Below are positions 15,179-23,483 of a stretch of 33,448 nucleotides of DNA, piece after piece. The position numbers and the translations under genes are program-made. Each line of letters opens with the position of its first letter. Position 1 is the stretch's first letter. This DNA comes from Spirosomataceae bacterium (GTDB taxonomy: Bacteria; Bacteroidota; Bacteroidia; Cytophagales; Spirosomataceae). The stretch is from assembly GCA_022702045.1 (NCBI GenBank), contig JAKONH010000389.1, forward strand, positions 1-33,448. The letters are read 5' to 3'. The notes beneath the pieces were generated by a model. It was given only the letters and a program-made list of their open reading frames with translations. It did not search any database and had not been told where the DNA came from.

Positions 15179-17554
15179 CTATTCTGATTTCTCGATTTTT
15201 AGTTTTTGGCCTTCCTTCACATTCGTGTCCGTCAGGCTGTTCCATTCCTGAATCTGCTGGACCGTAACGCCGTACTCTTTCGAAATACGGTACATCGTTT
15301 CACCCTTACCCACAGTGTGATACACGACTTTGGCTGGTGAACCGCTGGTTGTAGGCTTCGTCGTCGGCTGTGATTTGGTCGCTGCGGTGTTGTTTGCTGC
15401 CGTTGGCTTTACCATCAGTTTTTTGCCTGTTGCTAGTGGCTCGCTGGCCGTCAGGTTATTTAGTGTCAGTAGTTCATCAACTGTCAGGCCGTACATCCGG
15501 GCAACGCTGTAATACGTCTGTCCTGCTTCGACCGTGTGCGTAGTGGCCATACGATCGACAGGGGTAGCCGGGCGGCTAATCGGCACTGGCTCAGCGGCAG
15601 CTGGCTTGGTAGCTACCGTCTCGGCGGGCCGGGTTTCGACTTTAGGCGTAGCAGGGCGCGTTGTCGGAGTAGTGCGGGTTTCGGTCGGTTGAAGATCGTC
15701 GTCGCGAACTGGGGCTGGCTTGCTGGGACGACTCGGTGCATAGGTTTCCGACGACGCAACGGACTTGCTCGCGGGCTTCGTATCAGCAACGGGTGCGCTA
15801 GCAGGCTGTGCGCGTTCGGGCGTTGTCGCGACGGGCACGGCGCGGGTTTCGGTCTGACCGGCGTCGCCCGTTGGGGAGCGCACAATCACGATGCGCTGGC
15901 TACCATCGGCGTTGGCGGGCTGGCTTACCGTTGGGCTTCCGGTTGTCGTGCGGGGCGTTTTCTTGGCCTTGTTCATACCACTGCCATTACTCCCTGTCGA
16001 CCAGCCATCACCACCTACTGATTGAACGTCGGTAGCGGGCTGCGGGGTGGCTGGTTGGGCGGTGCCGTCGTTTGGTGTTACACCCCCGCCGACCAGTTTA
16101 GGCTGGTACTTCTTCCGGTCCGCCATAGTGCGGGGAATGTCGCTGGTACCGGCAACCGCGCGGGTTGGCTGCGATCCATCAGCCACGTCGGTGCGGGTCG
16201 GTGGCGTTGGTGTCTGATCGTAGACGGGTGGTGTTGGCCCGTTGATGATTTCGACGGGCTTACTAGCCGGCCGGCGTTCCCGTAGCCACATCACCCGACC
16301 CGTCATCAGCTTCTGGGTCCGGTCGACGCGGTTGTAGCGCAGCAGTCGTTTCAGGCGCAGCCCGTACCGTTGCGAAATGCTGCGGGCCGTCTCGCCAACC
16401 CGTACCGTATGGAAAGGGACGAGTGCTTTCTTGCGTTTTTTTGCCAGATAGTATACGTCGCCAACGATAATCGGGTCGGATTCGTCCAGATCGTTATAGC
16501 GCAGGAAACTCGACAGGCTAATTCTAGACGTTCGGGCCAGCGTCGCTGCGTTATCGCCTGCCTGCGCCTGAATACCGGGCAGGCCGTTGATTTCGTAGAG
16601 TGCCGGGTTATCCTTCCCGCCCAGGCCCGCCGTTACCCGGCGCAGGACCGGAAAACCAACGTCTGCTTGCCCGGCATCGGCGGCTTTCCGCGATCCAACG
16701 CTGACAATTTTCTGCCGTACGTCGTTGATCTGATCGGTCGGTACCGGTACAATCATAACGTAGGTCTTATCGGTCGGTACCGTGTCGTTAATCAGCCAGC
16801 GGTTGTATTTCCGCAACTCGAACTCATCGACGCTCAGTTCGCCGGCAATTTCGGGGAAGGTTTTGTTGCTGCCGCCGGGATATTCGAGCAGTGCAAACTG
16901 GTTGCTGGTCTGATGCGATTTCAGTGCGTTTTCGATCGCCAGTTTATGGGCGAAGAAGCGCAGGATGTAGCGATCGGTGCGGCCGTCGAGGGCAATCTCG
17001 CGGGCGTAGGCCCAGTCGGGCGGGATTAGCTTGGCAATACCCCCCGCGCCCAGGTAATAAGAATACAGCGACGCAACCCAGTTGTTGAACTGCGCATTGC
17101 TGCGTTTCATGTACTGGGCGGCACCGTGCGTCGATGCTGTGATGCTTTTGCGCTCGTCGATACCCTCATCGACCCGCATACCTAGGCCGGTAGCGGTTTC
17201 CCGCTTGAACTGCCAGTACCCCACTGCCGCCGACGACGATACCGCGTCGGGCGTTAGCGAGCTTTCCTGCACGGCTAGGTATTTAAAATCGGTCGGAACG
17301 CCTTCCTGAATCAGAATGGCTTCGATGACGGGAAAATACAGCACCACCCGGTCGAGTTTGGCCGTCCAATATTGCCGGTTAGCCAACAGTGCGTTGACAT
17401 CCTGTTGCACGATACGCCGGGCGTTGTCGTCAAGTCGTACTGAAATGTCGGCGAAGGTCAGCCGGTCGGGTACGGTTGGGGGCGACAGCTGTGCCGACGC
17501 AACGCCAGCTGCCAGCCAGAGCAGAAAGAAAAGAAAAGGCGTTCGTTTGAGCAT
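15179..17554 (-). CDS. LysM-containing lytic transglycosylase (MltD-like)
   Basis: The 791-residue protein has a signal peptide ending near A-S-A-Q (residue 22), then an SLT-type lysozyme-like domain (about 72-190) with catalytic E97 in V-Q-E-S-S-L and the downstream G-Y-W-Q-F and Y-Y-L-G-A-G-G motifs. LysM modules follow at about 377-420, 670-713 and 744-787, with a weaker LysM-like segment at about 325-372. The stretch between about 425 and 665 is a long Thr/Pro/Ala-rich, probably disordered linker. It cleaves glycan strands of peptidoglycan in the periplasm. There is no lipobox, unlike E. coli MltD. A 65-base gap separates it from the following O-methyltransferase gene. Confidence 0.9.
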   Translation of the reverse strand: MLKRTPFLFFLLWLAAGVASAQLSPPTVPDRLTFADISVRLDDNARRIVQQDVNALLANRQYWTAKLDRVVLYFPVIEAILIQEGVPTDFKYLAVQESSLTPDAVSSSAAVGYWQFKRETATGLGMRVDEGIDERKSITASTHGAAQYMKRSNAQFNNWVASLYSYYLGAGGIAKLIPPDWAYAREIALDGRTDRYILRFFAHKLAIENALKSHQTSNQFALLEYPGGSNKTFPEIAGELSVDEFELRKYNRWLINDTVPTDKTYVMIVPVPTDQINDVRQKIVSVGSRKAADAGQADVGFPVLRRVTAGLGGKDNPALYEINGLPGIQAQAGDNAATLARTSRISLSSFLRYNDLDESDPIIVGDVYYLAKKRKKALVPFHTVRVGETARSISQRYGLRLKRLLRYNRVDRTQKLMTGRVMWLRERRPASKPVEIINGPTPPVYDQTPTPPTRTDVADGSQPTRAVAGTSDIPRTMADRKKYQPKLVGGGVTPNDGTAQPATPQPATDVQSVGGDGWSTGSNGSGMNKAKKTPRTTTGSPTVSQPANADGSQRIVIVRSPTGDAGQTETRAVPVATTPERAQPASAPVADTKPASKSVASSETYAPSRPSKPAPVRDDDLQPTETRTTPTTRPATPKVETRPAETVATKPAAAEPVPISRPATPVDRMATTHTVEAGQTYYSVARMYGLTVDELLTLNNLTASEPLATGKKLMVKPTAANNTAATKSQPTTKPTTSGSPAKVVYHTVGKGETMYRISKEYGVTVQQIQEWNSLTDTNVKEGQKLKIEKSE

Positions 17555-17619
17555 AGTTGGTTATTGGGTTTAAAGTCTGATGGTTAAGGTTTAACGTTCA
17601 GCTGCGATGCCAGTGAGTC

Positions 17620-18261
17620 TCAAATTTTTCGAATCAGCGTAATACCGTCGCGGATGGGCAGTAGCACATTCTCAACGCGAGGGTCATCCTGAATCAATTG
17701 GTTGAATGCCAGCACGGTCTGTGTGTCGAGGTCGTTCGGTTTGACAGGCGCGGTTACCTTGCCACTCCACAGCACGTTGTCGGCCAGGATAAAGCCACCG
17801 GGACGCAGTTTGTCGAAGGTTAACTCGTAATACAGTTGATTATTACGCTTGTCGGCATCGATAAATACCAGATCGAAGGTGTCGGTAAGCGTTGGAATGA
17901 TGTCGGCGGCTGAGCCAATACGCAGGTCGATTTTAGCTCCCAAGGGCGATTGCTGCCAGTAGGAGCGGGCAAAATCTTCGAGTTCTTCGTTTTGTTCGAG
18001 CGTGATCAGCAGGCCGTCGTCGGTTAGGCCCTCGGCCAGACAAAGGGCTGAATAACCTGTATACGTACCGATTTCAAGCACACGACGGGGCCGGATCATG
18101 TGGGCGATCATGCTGAGCAGCCGCCCCTGCAAATGCCCCGACAGCATGCGGGGAGCCATCACCTGCGCCCGCGTGTTGCGGTTGAGTCGCTGTAGCAACT
18201 CCGGTTCGGGTGAGGTGTGGGCTTCAGCGTAGTTAGTCAGGTCAGCAGGTAAAAAATCCAT
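17620..18261 (-). CDS. SAM-dependent O-methyltransferase, caffeoyl-CoA/catechol type
   Basis: The product has 213 residues, the normal size for the small class I O-methyltransferases. SAM-binding motif I is E-I-G-T-Y-T-G-Y-S (63-71), and a metal site is suggested by D135 in F-I-D-A-D-K and D161-N162 in L-A-D-N-V-L-W-S-G-K-V. The family methylates catechol-like or phenolic hydroxyls using a divalent metal; the substrate here is unknown. The gene lies downstream of nothing on its strand (the 174-base gap to 18436 is divergent), so it has its own promoter and may lead into the LysM transglycosylase gene. Confidence 0.88.
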   Translation of the reverse strand: MDFLPADLTNYAEAHTSPEPELLQRLNRNTRAQVMAPRMLSGHLQGRLLSMIAHMIRPRRVLEIGTYTGYSALCLAEGLTDDGLLITLEQNEELEDFARSYWQQSPLGAKIDLRIGSAADIIPTLTDTFDLVFIDADKRNNQLYYELTFDKLRPGGFILADNVLWSGKVTAPVKPNDLDTQTVLAFNQLIQDDPRVENVLLPIRDGITLIRKI

Positions 18262-18435
18262 TGTCCAGCAGGTCGCTTTTTACGGGGAACGCCTGTAACC
18301 GTAGCGGGCGATTTTGGTAAAAGTAATGGATAAGCGTGGGAAACGCATAGGCAGTCCGCGCGGCAGCGGGAAAGATTATGCCGGATTCCAACCCAGACTT
18401 TATCGAACGGGTCTACGTGCTAAACGGCCAATTCC

Positions 18436-18822
18436 ATGAAAAAACTATTGGTACTCACGCTTTTTATCGCTGGCCTGAACGCATGCCATCCCTTTCAGCT
18501 GGCCGACCCCGGCAGTACAGACTCGGTCGTCGGGATCTGGGTGTACGATGGTTGGTCGCAGACCGATACCGCATCGATTTACGTGCTACGCAACCGACTC
18601 GCAGATAATCAATACGGGTACGTTTTCAACCCGGGTGGGAAAATGGTACAGCGGGTTAACTCAGGCTGGTGCGGCACACCCCCGATTACCACTGCCGACT
18701 ATTCGGGAACGTGGCAAGCACAAAGTAACCGGCTGGTTATTCGGTCCGAAAACTGGAGCGGACCAAGTACACAGACGTATACGATTATACGCCGACAGGG
18801 CAATCAGCTGCTGCTGCGCTAA
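18436..18822 (+). CDS. Small lipoprotein of unknown function
   Basis: The product has 128 residues with a lipoprotein signal: K2-K3, hydrophobic core, and lipobox L-N-A-C with Cys17. The mature part contains G-I-W-V-Y-D-G-W and later G-T-W and Y-T-I-I-R-R-Q-G-N-Q-L-L, a pattern seen in small lipocalin-like or META-like beta-barrel lipoproteins. No catalytic site is visible. It likely sits on the outer membrane facing the periplasm. It is the only rightward gene between 6301 and 22975. Its stop is one base from the stop of the convergent dtd gene, so the two transcripts must overlap or share a terminator. Confidence 0.7.
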   Translation: MKKLLVLTLFIAGLNACHPFQLADPGSTDSVVGIWVYDGWSQTDTASIYVLRNRLADNQYGYVFNPGGKMVQRVNSGWCGTPPITTADYSGTWQAQSNRLVIRSENWSGPSTQTYTIIRRQGNQLLLR

Positions 18823-18823
18823 A

Positions 18824-19276
18824 TCAGCTGCGATTCTTTGTATCAATGATGATTGTTACCGGGCCATCGTTGAGCAGGTCGACTTTCATATCAGCACCGA
18901 ACTCGCCGGTTTGAATAGCATGGCCTAGATCGGTCGATAATTGCCGGATCATGGCTTCGTACAGCGGAATGGCAACCTCCGGTCGGGCGGCTTCGATAAA
19001 GCTGGGTCGGTTACCTTTCTTTGTGCTGGCGTGTAGTGTAAACTGACTGATCAGCAGAATACTGCCCCCGACGCTGGCGAGGTCGAGATTCATTTTGTCG
19101 TCGGTATCGCTGAATACGCGCATCCCGACGATCTTCCGGCTCAACCACTCAACGTCTTCCGGCGTATCGGTATGCGTAACGCCGAGCAGCACCAGAAACC
19201 CCGTGCCGATCTGCCCCTTGACTTGTGTATCGATTGTAACGGATGCTCGGCTAACGCGCTGAATAACGGCTATCAT
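18824..19276 (-). CDS. dtd: D-aminoacyl-tRNA deacylase
   Basis: The 150-residue product starts M-I-A-V-I-Q-R-V-S-R-A-S-V, the typical DTD N-terminus. The family motifs S-Q-F-T-L (catalytic) and G-P-V-T are present, with K-G-N-R-P-S-F between them. DTD removes D-amino acids wrongly attached to tRNA. I chose the ATG at 19276; an in-frame start at 19360 would add 28 residues encoded entirely by an intergenic repeat that no DTD has. The gene lies 3 bases from the end of that repeat, so its leader is repeat sequence. mgtE is upstream on the same strand. Confidence 0.94.
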   Translation of the reverse strand: MIAVIQRVSRASVTIDTQVKGQIGTGFLVLLGVTHTDTPEDVEWLSRKIVGMRVFSDTDDKMNLDLASVGGSILLISQFTLHASTKKGNRPSFIEAARPEVAIPLYEAMIRQLSTDLGHAIQTGEFGADMKVDLLNDGPVTIIIDTKNRS

Positions 19277-19278
19277 TG

Positions 19279-19369
19279 TCTTGAACTGTGATTCTTGTGA
19301 TTGAGATGATTGATTATGATTCAAAAAAATCAGTGGAATCACGTAAATCAAATAAATCATAGTTCAAGA
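19279..19369. repeat. Intergenic inverted-repeat element, copy 1
   Basis: Ends TCTTGAACTGTGATT and AATCATAGTTCAAGA are complementary at 14 of 15 positions, and the 91-base unit carries the shared core ATTATGATTCAAAAAAATCA. Its second half (19338-19369) is also an almost perfect inverted repeat of the first half of copy 2, so the pair can fold as one long hairpin. Confidence 0.85.
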
Positions 19370-19372
19370 TTG

Positions 19373-19461
19373 TCTGAACTGTGATTTATTTGATTTACGT
19401 GATAGATTATGGTTCAAAAAATCAATGCAATCAACGTAATCAGACGAATCACAGTTCAAGA
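19373..19461. repeat. Intergenic inverted-repeat element, copy 2
   Basis: The unit runs from TCTGAACTGTGATT to AATCACAGTTCAAGA and ends directly at the mgtE stop codon. It shares the core ATTATGGTTCAAAAA-ATCAA with copy 1 and with the copy at 25140-25249. Copies 1 and 2 together fill the whole mgtE/dtd gap. Confidence 0.85.
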
Positions 19462-20814
19462 CTACAGTTCAGACAACAGCCATTGCGCGATCATGAAGTA
19501 AACGCCAATGCCGATGAGGTCGTTGGCGGTGGTGATGAACGGGCCGGAGGCTACGGCAGGGTTAATACCAATCCGATTTAGCAACAACGGTGTTACTGTA
19601 CCCATAAACGACGCCAGCAGTACCACCGACAGCAGCGAGGTCGCGACGACGAAGAACAGTCGTGGTTCGCCGATTAGGAAGGTGTATGTGCCTGCAATCA
19701 GTCCGACGACCATGCCGTTGATTAGCGCCACCAGCAAGGTTCGCAGCAGTCGGCTGCCCAGCGTTGTCGTTAGCCCCGATGTATCGGACAGGCTTTGCAG
19801 AATAAGTGACGAGGTTTGAATGCCCACGTTACCACCCGTCGAACCGATAATCGGGATAAAGGCCGCGAGTGCCGCGATTTTGCCCAGTTCGGCTTGAAAG
19901 CCATTGATAACCGTTGCCGCCAGCAGACTACCTACGGCCCCGGCCACCAGCCACGGCAGCTGCACTTTCGAGCGGAGCCATACACTGTCGTCCTCTTCAA
20001 CCTCGCCCGCCATACCCGAGATCACCTGCCGGTCTTCTTCGGCCTGCTCGGTAATGACGTCGACCACGTCATCGATGGTGATTCGGCCCAGCAAGCGTTG
20101 CTGCCCGTTCACAACCGGAATAGCGTCGAGGTCGTACTTTTGCATTAACTCGGCCACTTCATCGACCGGGCGGTACGTTTCGACAAAGACAACGTCGTCG
20201 TCGTAGATATCGGCAATCTTGACGTATTTCTGGGAAAGCACAATCTTCTTCAGCGAAACCAGCCCCAACAATTTACCTACGTCGTCGATGACATAAATGG
20301 CATAGACATTCTCGACGTCTTCGGCCTGCTGTCTAATTTCCTCGATACAGGCGTTGACGGTCAGGTTGACGTTGATTTTGATCAACTCCTTCTGCATCAG
20401 ACTACCCGCCACGCCATCTTCGTAGTGAAGCAGGTCGATGTTGAAGCGAGCCTGTTCGCGGTCTTCGAGAAGGCCGATGACTTCTTCCCGTACCTGAATC
20501 GGCTGCTCGTTCAATACGTCGACCGCATCGTCGGAGTCCATCTCATTGACCAGCGGGGCTAATTGTTCCGACGTAAATGTCTTTAGGAAATCGGTCCGGT
20601 CGGCAGTGTCGAGGTTAGCCAGAATTTCGGCACCAATGCTTTCGTCGAGTAAACTGAGCAGGTAGTGTGCCGGTTCGGCATCGAGTTCGTTGAGTATACT
20701 GGAGATATCGGCAGGGTACAGCTCCTCCATCTCGGCCCGGAGCCGTTCATCGTCACCCGCTTCGATATAGGCAATTAGCTGGTCGAGGTAATCCTGCGTC
20801 AGTTCAAAGGTCAT
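19462..20814 (-). CDS. mgtE: MgtE-type magnesium transporter
   Basis: The 450-residue protein has the full MgtE layout: an N-terminal helical superhelix domain (about 1-125), two CBS domains (about 130-250) with the linking I-P-V-V-N and D-V-V-D-V-I pieces, and a C-terminal five-helix membrane domain (about 280-450) with the G-S-T-G-G-N-V-G-I-Q-T-S pore motif. MgtE is a magnesium-gated Mg2+ channel. Its start codon shares one base with the stop of rsmA (TGATG), so the two are translationally coupled. Downstream lie the two repeat copies and dtd. Confidence 0.94.
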   Translation of the reverse strand: MTFELTQDYLDQLIAYIEAGDDERLRAEMEELYPADISSILNELDAEPAHYLLSLLDESIGAEILANLDTADRTDFLKTFTSEQLAPLVNEMDSDDAVDVLNEQPIQVREEVIGLLEDREQARFNIDLLHYEDGVAGSLMQKELIKINVNLTVNACIEEIRQQAEDVENVYAIYVIDDVGKLLGLVSLKKIVLSQKYVKIADIYDDDVVFVETYRPVDEVAELMQKYDLDAIPVVNGQQRLLGRITIDDVVDVITEQAEEDRQVISGMAGEVEEDDSVWLRSKVQLPWLVAGAVGSLLAATVINGFQAELGKIAALAAFIPIIGSTGGNVGIQTSSLILQSLSDTSGLTTTLGSRLLRTLLVALINGMVVGLIAGTYTFLIGEPRLFFVVATSLLSVVLLASFMGTVTPLLLNRIGINPAVASGPFITTANDLIGIGVYFMIAQWLLSEL

Positions 20815-21623
20815 CAGTCAGCCTGTTCCATCAGGTTTGTCAATTGAATAAACTCGGCGACGCTCAGTTGTTCCGCCCGCTTCGCCATAAACGGACTGGC
20901 TAGCGCAGCCTCGGTCGGATTGAGGGGTTTGAGCGCATTCCGCAGCGTTTTCCGGCGTTGATTGAACCCATGCTTAACTACCTGCGTAAACTTCCGCTCG
21001 CTACAGCCCAAGTCAGTTTTGTCGTTGCGCCTGAGCGAAATCACACCCGAAAACACGTTCGGTGGCGGGTTGAAAACGTCCGGCGGTACGGTGAATTCGT
21101 AGGTGATGTCGTACCAGGCCTGTAGCAGCACACTCAGAATACCGTAATCTTTATTACCCGGTCCCGATGCCACGCGCTGCGCTACCTCGCGCTGAAACAT
21201 ACCGACCACTTCGGGTACCCGGTCGCGCATGTCAAGGACCTTGAAAAGAATCTGCGTCGAGATGTTGTACGGAAAGTTGCCGATTACGGCGAAGGGTTGT
21301 GTCGAGTCAGGTTGTTTAGTGGGTAGCAGATCGGGCCGAATGTTCAGAAAGTCTGAAGGCAAAATTTTACCCTCAAGCGCCGGGAAATGCTGGTTTAAGT
21401 AATCGACTGATTCTCGGTCGATTTCAATGACATAGGTGTCGAAGCGGGTATCCTGCAGGAGAAACTGTGTTAGTACACCCATGCCCGGCCCGATTTCCAG
21501 AATCTGCCGATAGGGCGGCTGACCCAACGCGGTATGTCCCGCTAGCAACTGGGCAATGCGTTCGGCAATGCTGAGGTCGGTCAAAAAATGCTGACCAAGT
21601 TCTTTTTTGGGCTTAACAGACAT
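20814..21623 (-). CDS. rsmA: 16S rRNA dimethyladenosine transferase
   Basis: The 269-residue product starts K-K-E-L-G-Q-H-F-L, the typical RsmA/KsgA opening. SAM motif I is E-I-G-P-G-M-G (43-49) and the catalytic N-F-P-Y motif is at 116-119, a common variant of NLPY. The C-terminal domain has Q-R-R-K-T-L-R-N-A-L. The enzyme dimethylates two adjacent adenosines near the 3' end of 16S rRNA. It overlaps mgtE by one base. A likely -7 promoter box (21645-21652) sits 22 bases upstream of the ATG. Confidence 0.95.
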   Translation of the reverse strand: MSVKPKKELGQHFLTDLSIAERIAQLLAGHTALGQPPYRQILEIGPGMGVLTQFLLQDTRFDTYVIEIDRESVDYLNQHFPALEGKILPSDFLNIRPDLLPTKQPDSTQPFAVIGNFPYNISTQILFKVLDMRDRVPEVVGMFQREVAQRVASGPGNKDYGILSVLLQAWYDITYEFTVPPDVFNPPPNVFSGVISLRRNDKTDLGCSERKFTQVVKHGFNQRRKTLRNALKPLNPTEAALASPFMAKRAEQLSVAEFIQLTNLMEQAD

Positions 21624-21644
21624 ACGCGGTTACAATTTCGGCCG

Positions 21645-21652
21645 CAAAGTTA
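21645..21652 (-). promoter_or_regulatory. Bacteroidota-type -7 box for rsmA
   Basis: CAAAGTTA on the plus strand reads TAACTTTG on the minus strand, an exact match to the TAnnTTTG consensus, at a distance from the rsmA ATG that would give a leader of about 15 bases. No clear -33 TTG is seen at the right spacing, so this is a modest call. The rest of the 275-base gap to xerD is AT-rich with one small inverted repeat (TGAATT 21810-21815, AATTCA 21821-21826). Confidence 0.4.
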
Positions 21653-21898
21653 GCCATATTCAGCTGCTAACCCGATTAAGGAATTACTACATGAATGAAT
21701 GACCATTAAAATAGATGGGGTGAGCAGAAATATATTTTGAAAATTTATTTACGTTTTTTAGGAATCAGTCTCTTAATATGGCACAGCATTTGTTTTGTAA
21801 ACAAGCAAATGAATTAATCAAATTCATGTACGAATTAGCTATGAACGCGGCTCTGACCGCATCGCCAGTATATTGATATTCATGTAGTTTTGGGTTAG

Positions 21899-22858
21899 TT
21901 AGGTTGGGGGATCCCCGCTGTCGGTTTCGACGGCGGGGACTTTGTTTTTAGGGCTATTTTTTCGCGCTCTCGGATGATAATCGTGCAATGTCTGCCGTAA
22001 ATAATCGCGGTCAAGGTGCGTGTAAATTTCCGTTGTCGTAATGGATTCGTGACCCAGCATTTGTTGGATGGCGCGCAGGTCGGCACCGCCTTCAATCAAA
22101 TGTGTGGCGAAGGAATGCCGGAAGGTATGGGGGCTGATGTTTTTCTGGATGCCCGCCTGATCCGCCAGTTTCTTGATTGTCGTGAAGACCGAAATTCGCG
22201 AGAGTTGCTTACCGCGCAGATTCAGAAAGATGGTGTCTTCATCGCCCTTCTGTACGTCAAGCTGACTACGCACATGGTTGACGTAGATGCGCGTGTAGTG
22301 CATGGCATCCTGCCCAATTGGTACCAGCCTGACCTTATCGCCTTTTCCCAGCACTCGTACGAAGCCTTCGTCGAAATAACAGTTGGTCAGCCGAAGACCG
22401 AGCAGTTCCGATACGCGCAGCCCCGAACTGTATAGCACTTCAAGCATGGCCCGGTCGCGGGTGCCGCCGGGCGTCGACAAGTCAACGACGTCGAGAATTG
22501 CTTCAATTTCGGGAAAGCTTAGCGTGTCGGGAAGCTTTCGGCCCAGTTTGGGTGCTTCGAGCAACTGCGTCGGATCGTGCTGAATTAGTCCCTCGAGCAG
22601 CAGATATTTGAAAAATGACTTCAACCCCGACAGTATCCGTGCCTGACTGTGCGCCGTCAGACCCAGCTCACCGAGGTACACCAGAAAGCCCATCAGTTCC
22701 TGTTCGGTCACGTCCGTAGGCATACGGGACGGGTCGGTCAGCAGGATGTATTGGTACAGCTTTTCAGCGTCGTGCAGGTAGGCTTCGACCGAGTTGCCGG
22801 CTAGCGACCGCTCAAGTCGAAGGTAGTTCTTAAAGGTGTTTATATAACTTTGCCACAC
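21899..22858 (-). CDS. xerD: Tyrosine recombinase, XerD-like
   Basis: With a GTG start at 22858 the product has 319 residues, close to the usual Xer length, and starts V-W-Q-S-Y-I-N-T-F. All catalytic residues are visible (this numbering): R148, K172, H244, R247, H270 and the nucleophile Y279, in S-G-L-R-V-S-E-L, H-T-F-R-H-S and G-H-E-S-I-T-T-T-E-I-Y. Xer recombinases resolve chromosome dimers at dif. The ATG at 22942 would add 28 residues that come from an intergenic repeat, so I reject it. The C-terminal tail after Y279 is a little long. A GC hairpin (21913-21938) lies inside the last codons and may help termination. No mobile-element neighbours suggest an integrase role. Confidence 0.88.
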   Translation of the reverse strand: MWQSYINTFKNYLRLERSLAGNSVEAYLHDAEKLYQYILLTDPSRMPTDVTEQELMGFLVYLGELGLTAHSQARILSGLKSFFKYLLLEGLIQHDPTQLLEAPKLGRKLPDTLSFPEIEAILDVVDLSTPGGTRDRAMLEVLYSSGLRVSELLGLRLTNCYFDEGFVRVLGKGDKVRLVPIGQDAMHYTRIYVNHVRSQLDVQKGDEDTIFLNLRGKQLSRISVFTTIKKLADQAGIQKNISPHTFRHSFATHLIEGGADLRAIQQMLGHESITTTEIYTHLDRDYLRQTLHDYHPRARKNSPKNKVPAVETDSGDPPT

Positions 22859-22871
22859 TGGGTAGTTCGTT

Positions 22872-22967
22872 GTTTGTGGTTTGTGGTTAGTAGTTGACTG
22901 ATGCGTGGTCAGCAACTCATGCGTCAGCCAACCGCCCGGCACAAACTACGAACGACAAACCACAAAC
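22872..22967. repeat. Inverted repeat in the xerD/aroQ gap
   Basis: The left arm 22872-22896 (GTTTGTGGTTTGTGG...) and the right arm 22942-22967 are complementary except for two substitutions and one extra base. They consist of repeated TTTGTGG/TTTGT-type words around a 45-base centre. It fills the divergent gap and overlaps the wrongly long N-terminus of xerD. It is a different family from the element at 19279. Confidence 0.7.
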
Positions 22968-22974
22968 TGTGTGT

Positions 22975-23397
22975 ATGAAACAGATTTTGATTATCAACGG
23001 CCCCAATCTAAACCTGCTTGGTAAACGCGAGCCGGGTATCTACGGTAGTCAGTCGTTCGACGCTTACTTCGAGACGCTCAAAGCGACGTTCCCTGACGTA
23101 CAACTTCAATATTTTCAATCAAACCACGAAGGGGCGCTGCTCGACAAAATTCACGAATTTGGTTTCGGGGGCGATGGTATTGTTATCAATGCAGGTGCAT
23201 ACACGCATACGTCCGTTGCGTTGGGAGATGCATTATCGGCTGTTTCGGCACCGGCCGTCGAAGTCCATATTTCTAATGTCCATACCCGCGAATCATTCCG
23301 TCATCACAGCTACCTGTCGGCCAAATGCAAAGGTGTCATCGTTGGCATGGGGCTGATGGGTTATGAGTTGGCAGTTAGATACTTAATTGATTTATAA
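22975..23397 (+). CDS. aroQ: Type II 3-dehydroquinate dehydratase
   Basis: The 140-residue product starts [15 protein letters not shown], the hallmark of type II dehydroquinases. Tyr23 in G-I-Y-G and His103 in H-I-S-N-V-H-T-R-E match the catalytic Tyr and His. It converts 3-dehydroquinate to 3-dehydroshikimate in the shikimate pathway. I chose the ATG at 22975; an upstream in-frame start at 22894 would add repeat-coded residues. The gene is divergent from xerD, with the inverted repeat between. Confidence 0.95.
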   Translation: MKQILIINGPNLNLLGKREPGIYGSQSFDAYFETLKATFPDVQLQYFQSNHEGALLDKIHEFGFGGDGIVINAGAYTHTSVALGDALSAVSAPAVEVHISNVHTRESFRHHSYLSAKCKGVIVGMGLMGYELAVRYLIDL

Positions 23398-23466
23398 ACA
23401 CAGAGGTAAGGAGTACACAGTGAAGCGAATAAGGCTCATTGCTCCGTGAAGTCCTCTGTGACTTTG
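23398..23466. repeat. Inverted repeat between aroQ and the aminotransferase
   Basis: CACAGAGG (23399-23406) and CCTCTGTG (23453-23460) pair perfectly, and the surroundings (ACACAGAGGTAAGGAG, CTCCGTGAAGTCCTCTGTG) are made of related words. It starts right after the aroQ stop codon. It looks like a repeat family distinct from the two others in this region and could act as a terminator. Confidence 0.55.
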
Positions 23467-23483
23467 TGTTAAAAAAAGAATGT

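Noticed and set aside
16370-17029. A 219-codon open frame on the plus strand
   Set aside because: It lies wholly antisense to the LysM transglycosylase gene, has no family pattern, and follows from the codon bias of that gene.
18378-18608. A 76-codon open frame starting upstream of the lipoprotein
   Set aside because: It shares most of its length with the lipoprotein gene in another frame; only the lipoprotein has a proper signal peptide and lipobox.
19279-19461. The tandem repeats as a CRISPR array
   Set aside because: Only two units, each internally inverted and about 90 bases long, with no regular repeat-spacer pattern and no cas genes.
21899-22942. xerD read as a mobile-element integrase
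   Set aside because: No direct repeats, tRNA end, excisionase or phage genes are nearby, and neighbours are housekeeping genes; a chromosomal Xer role is more likely.
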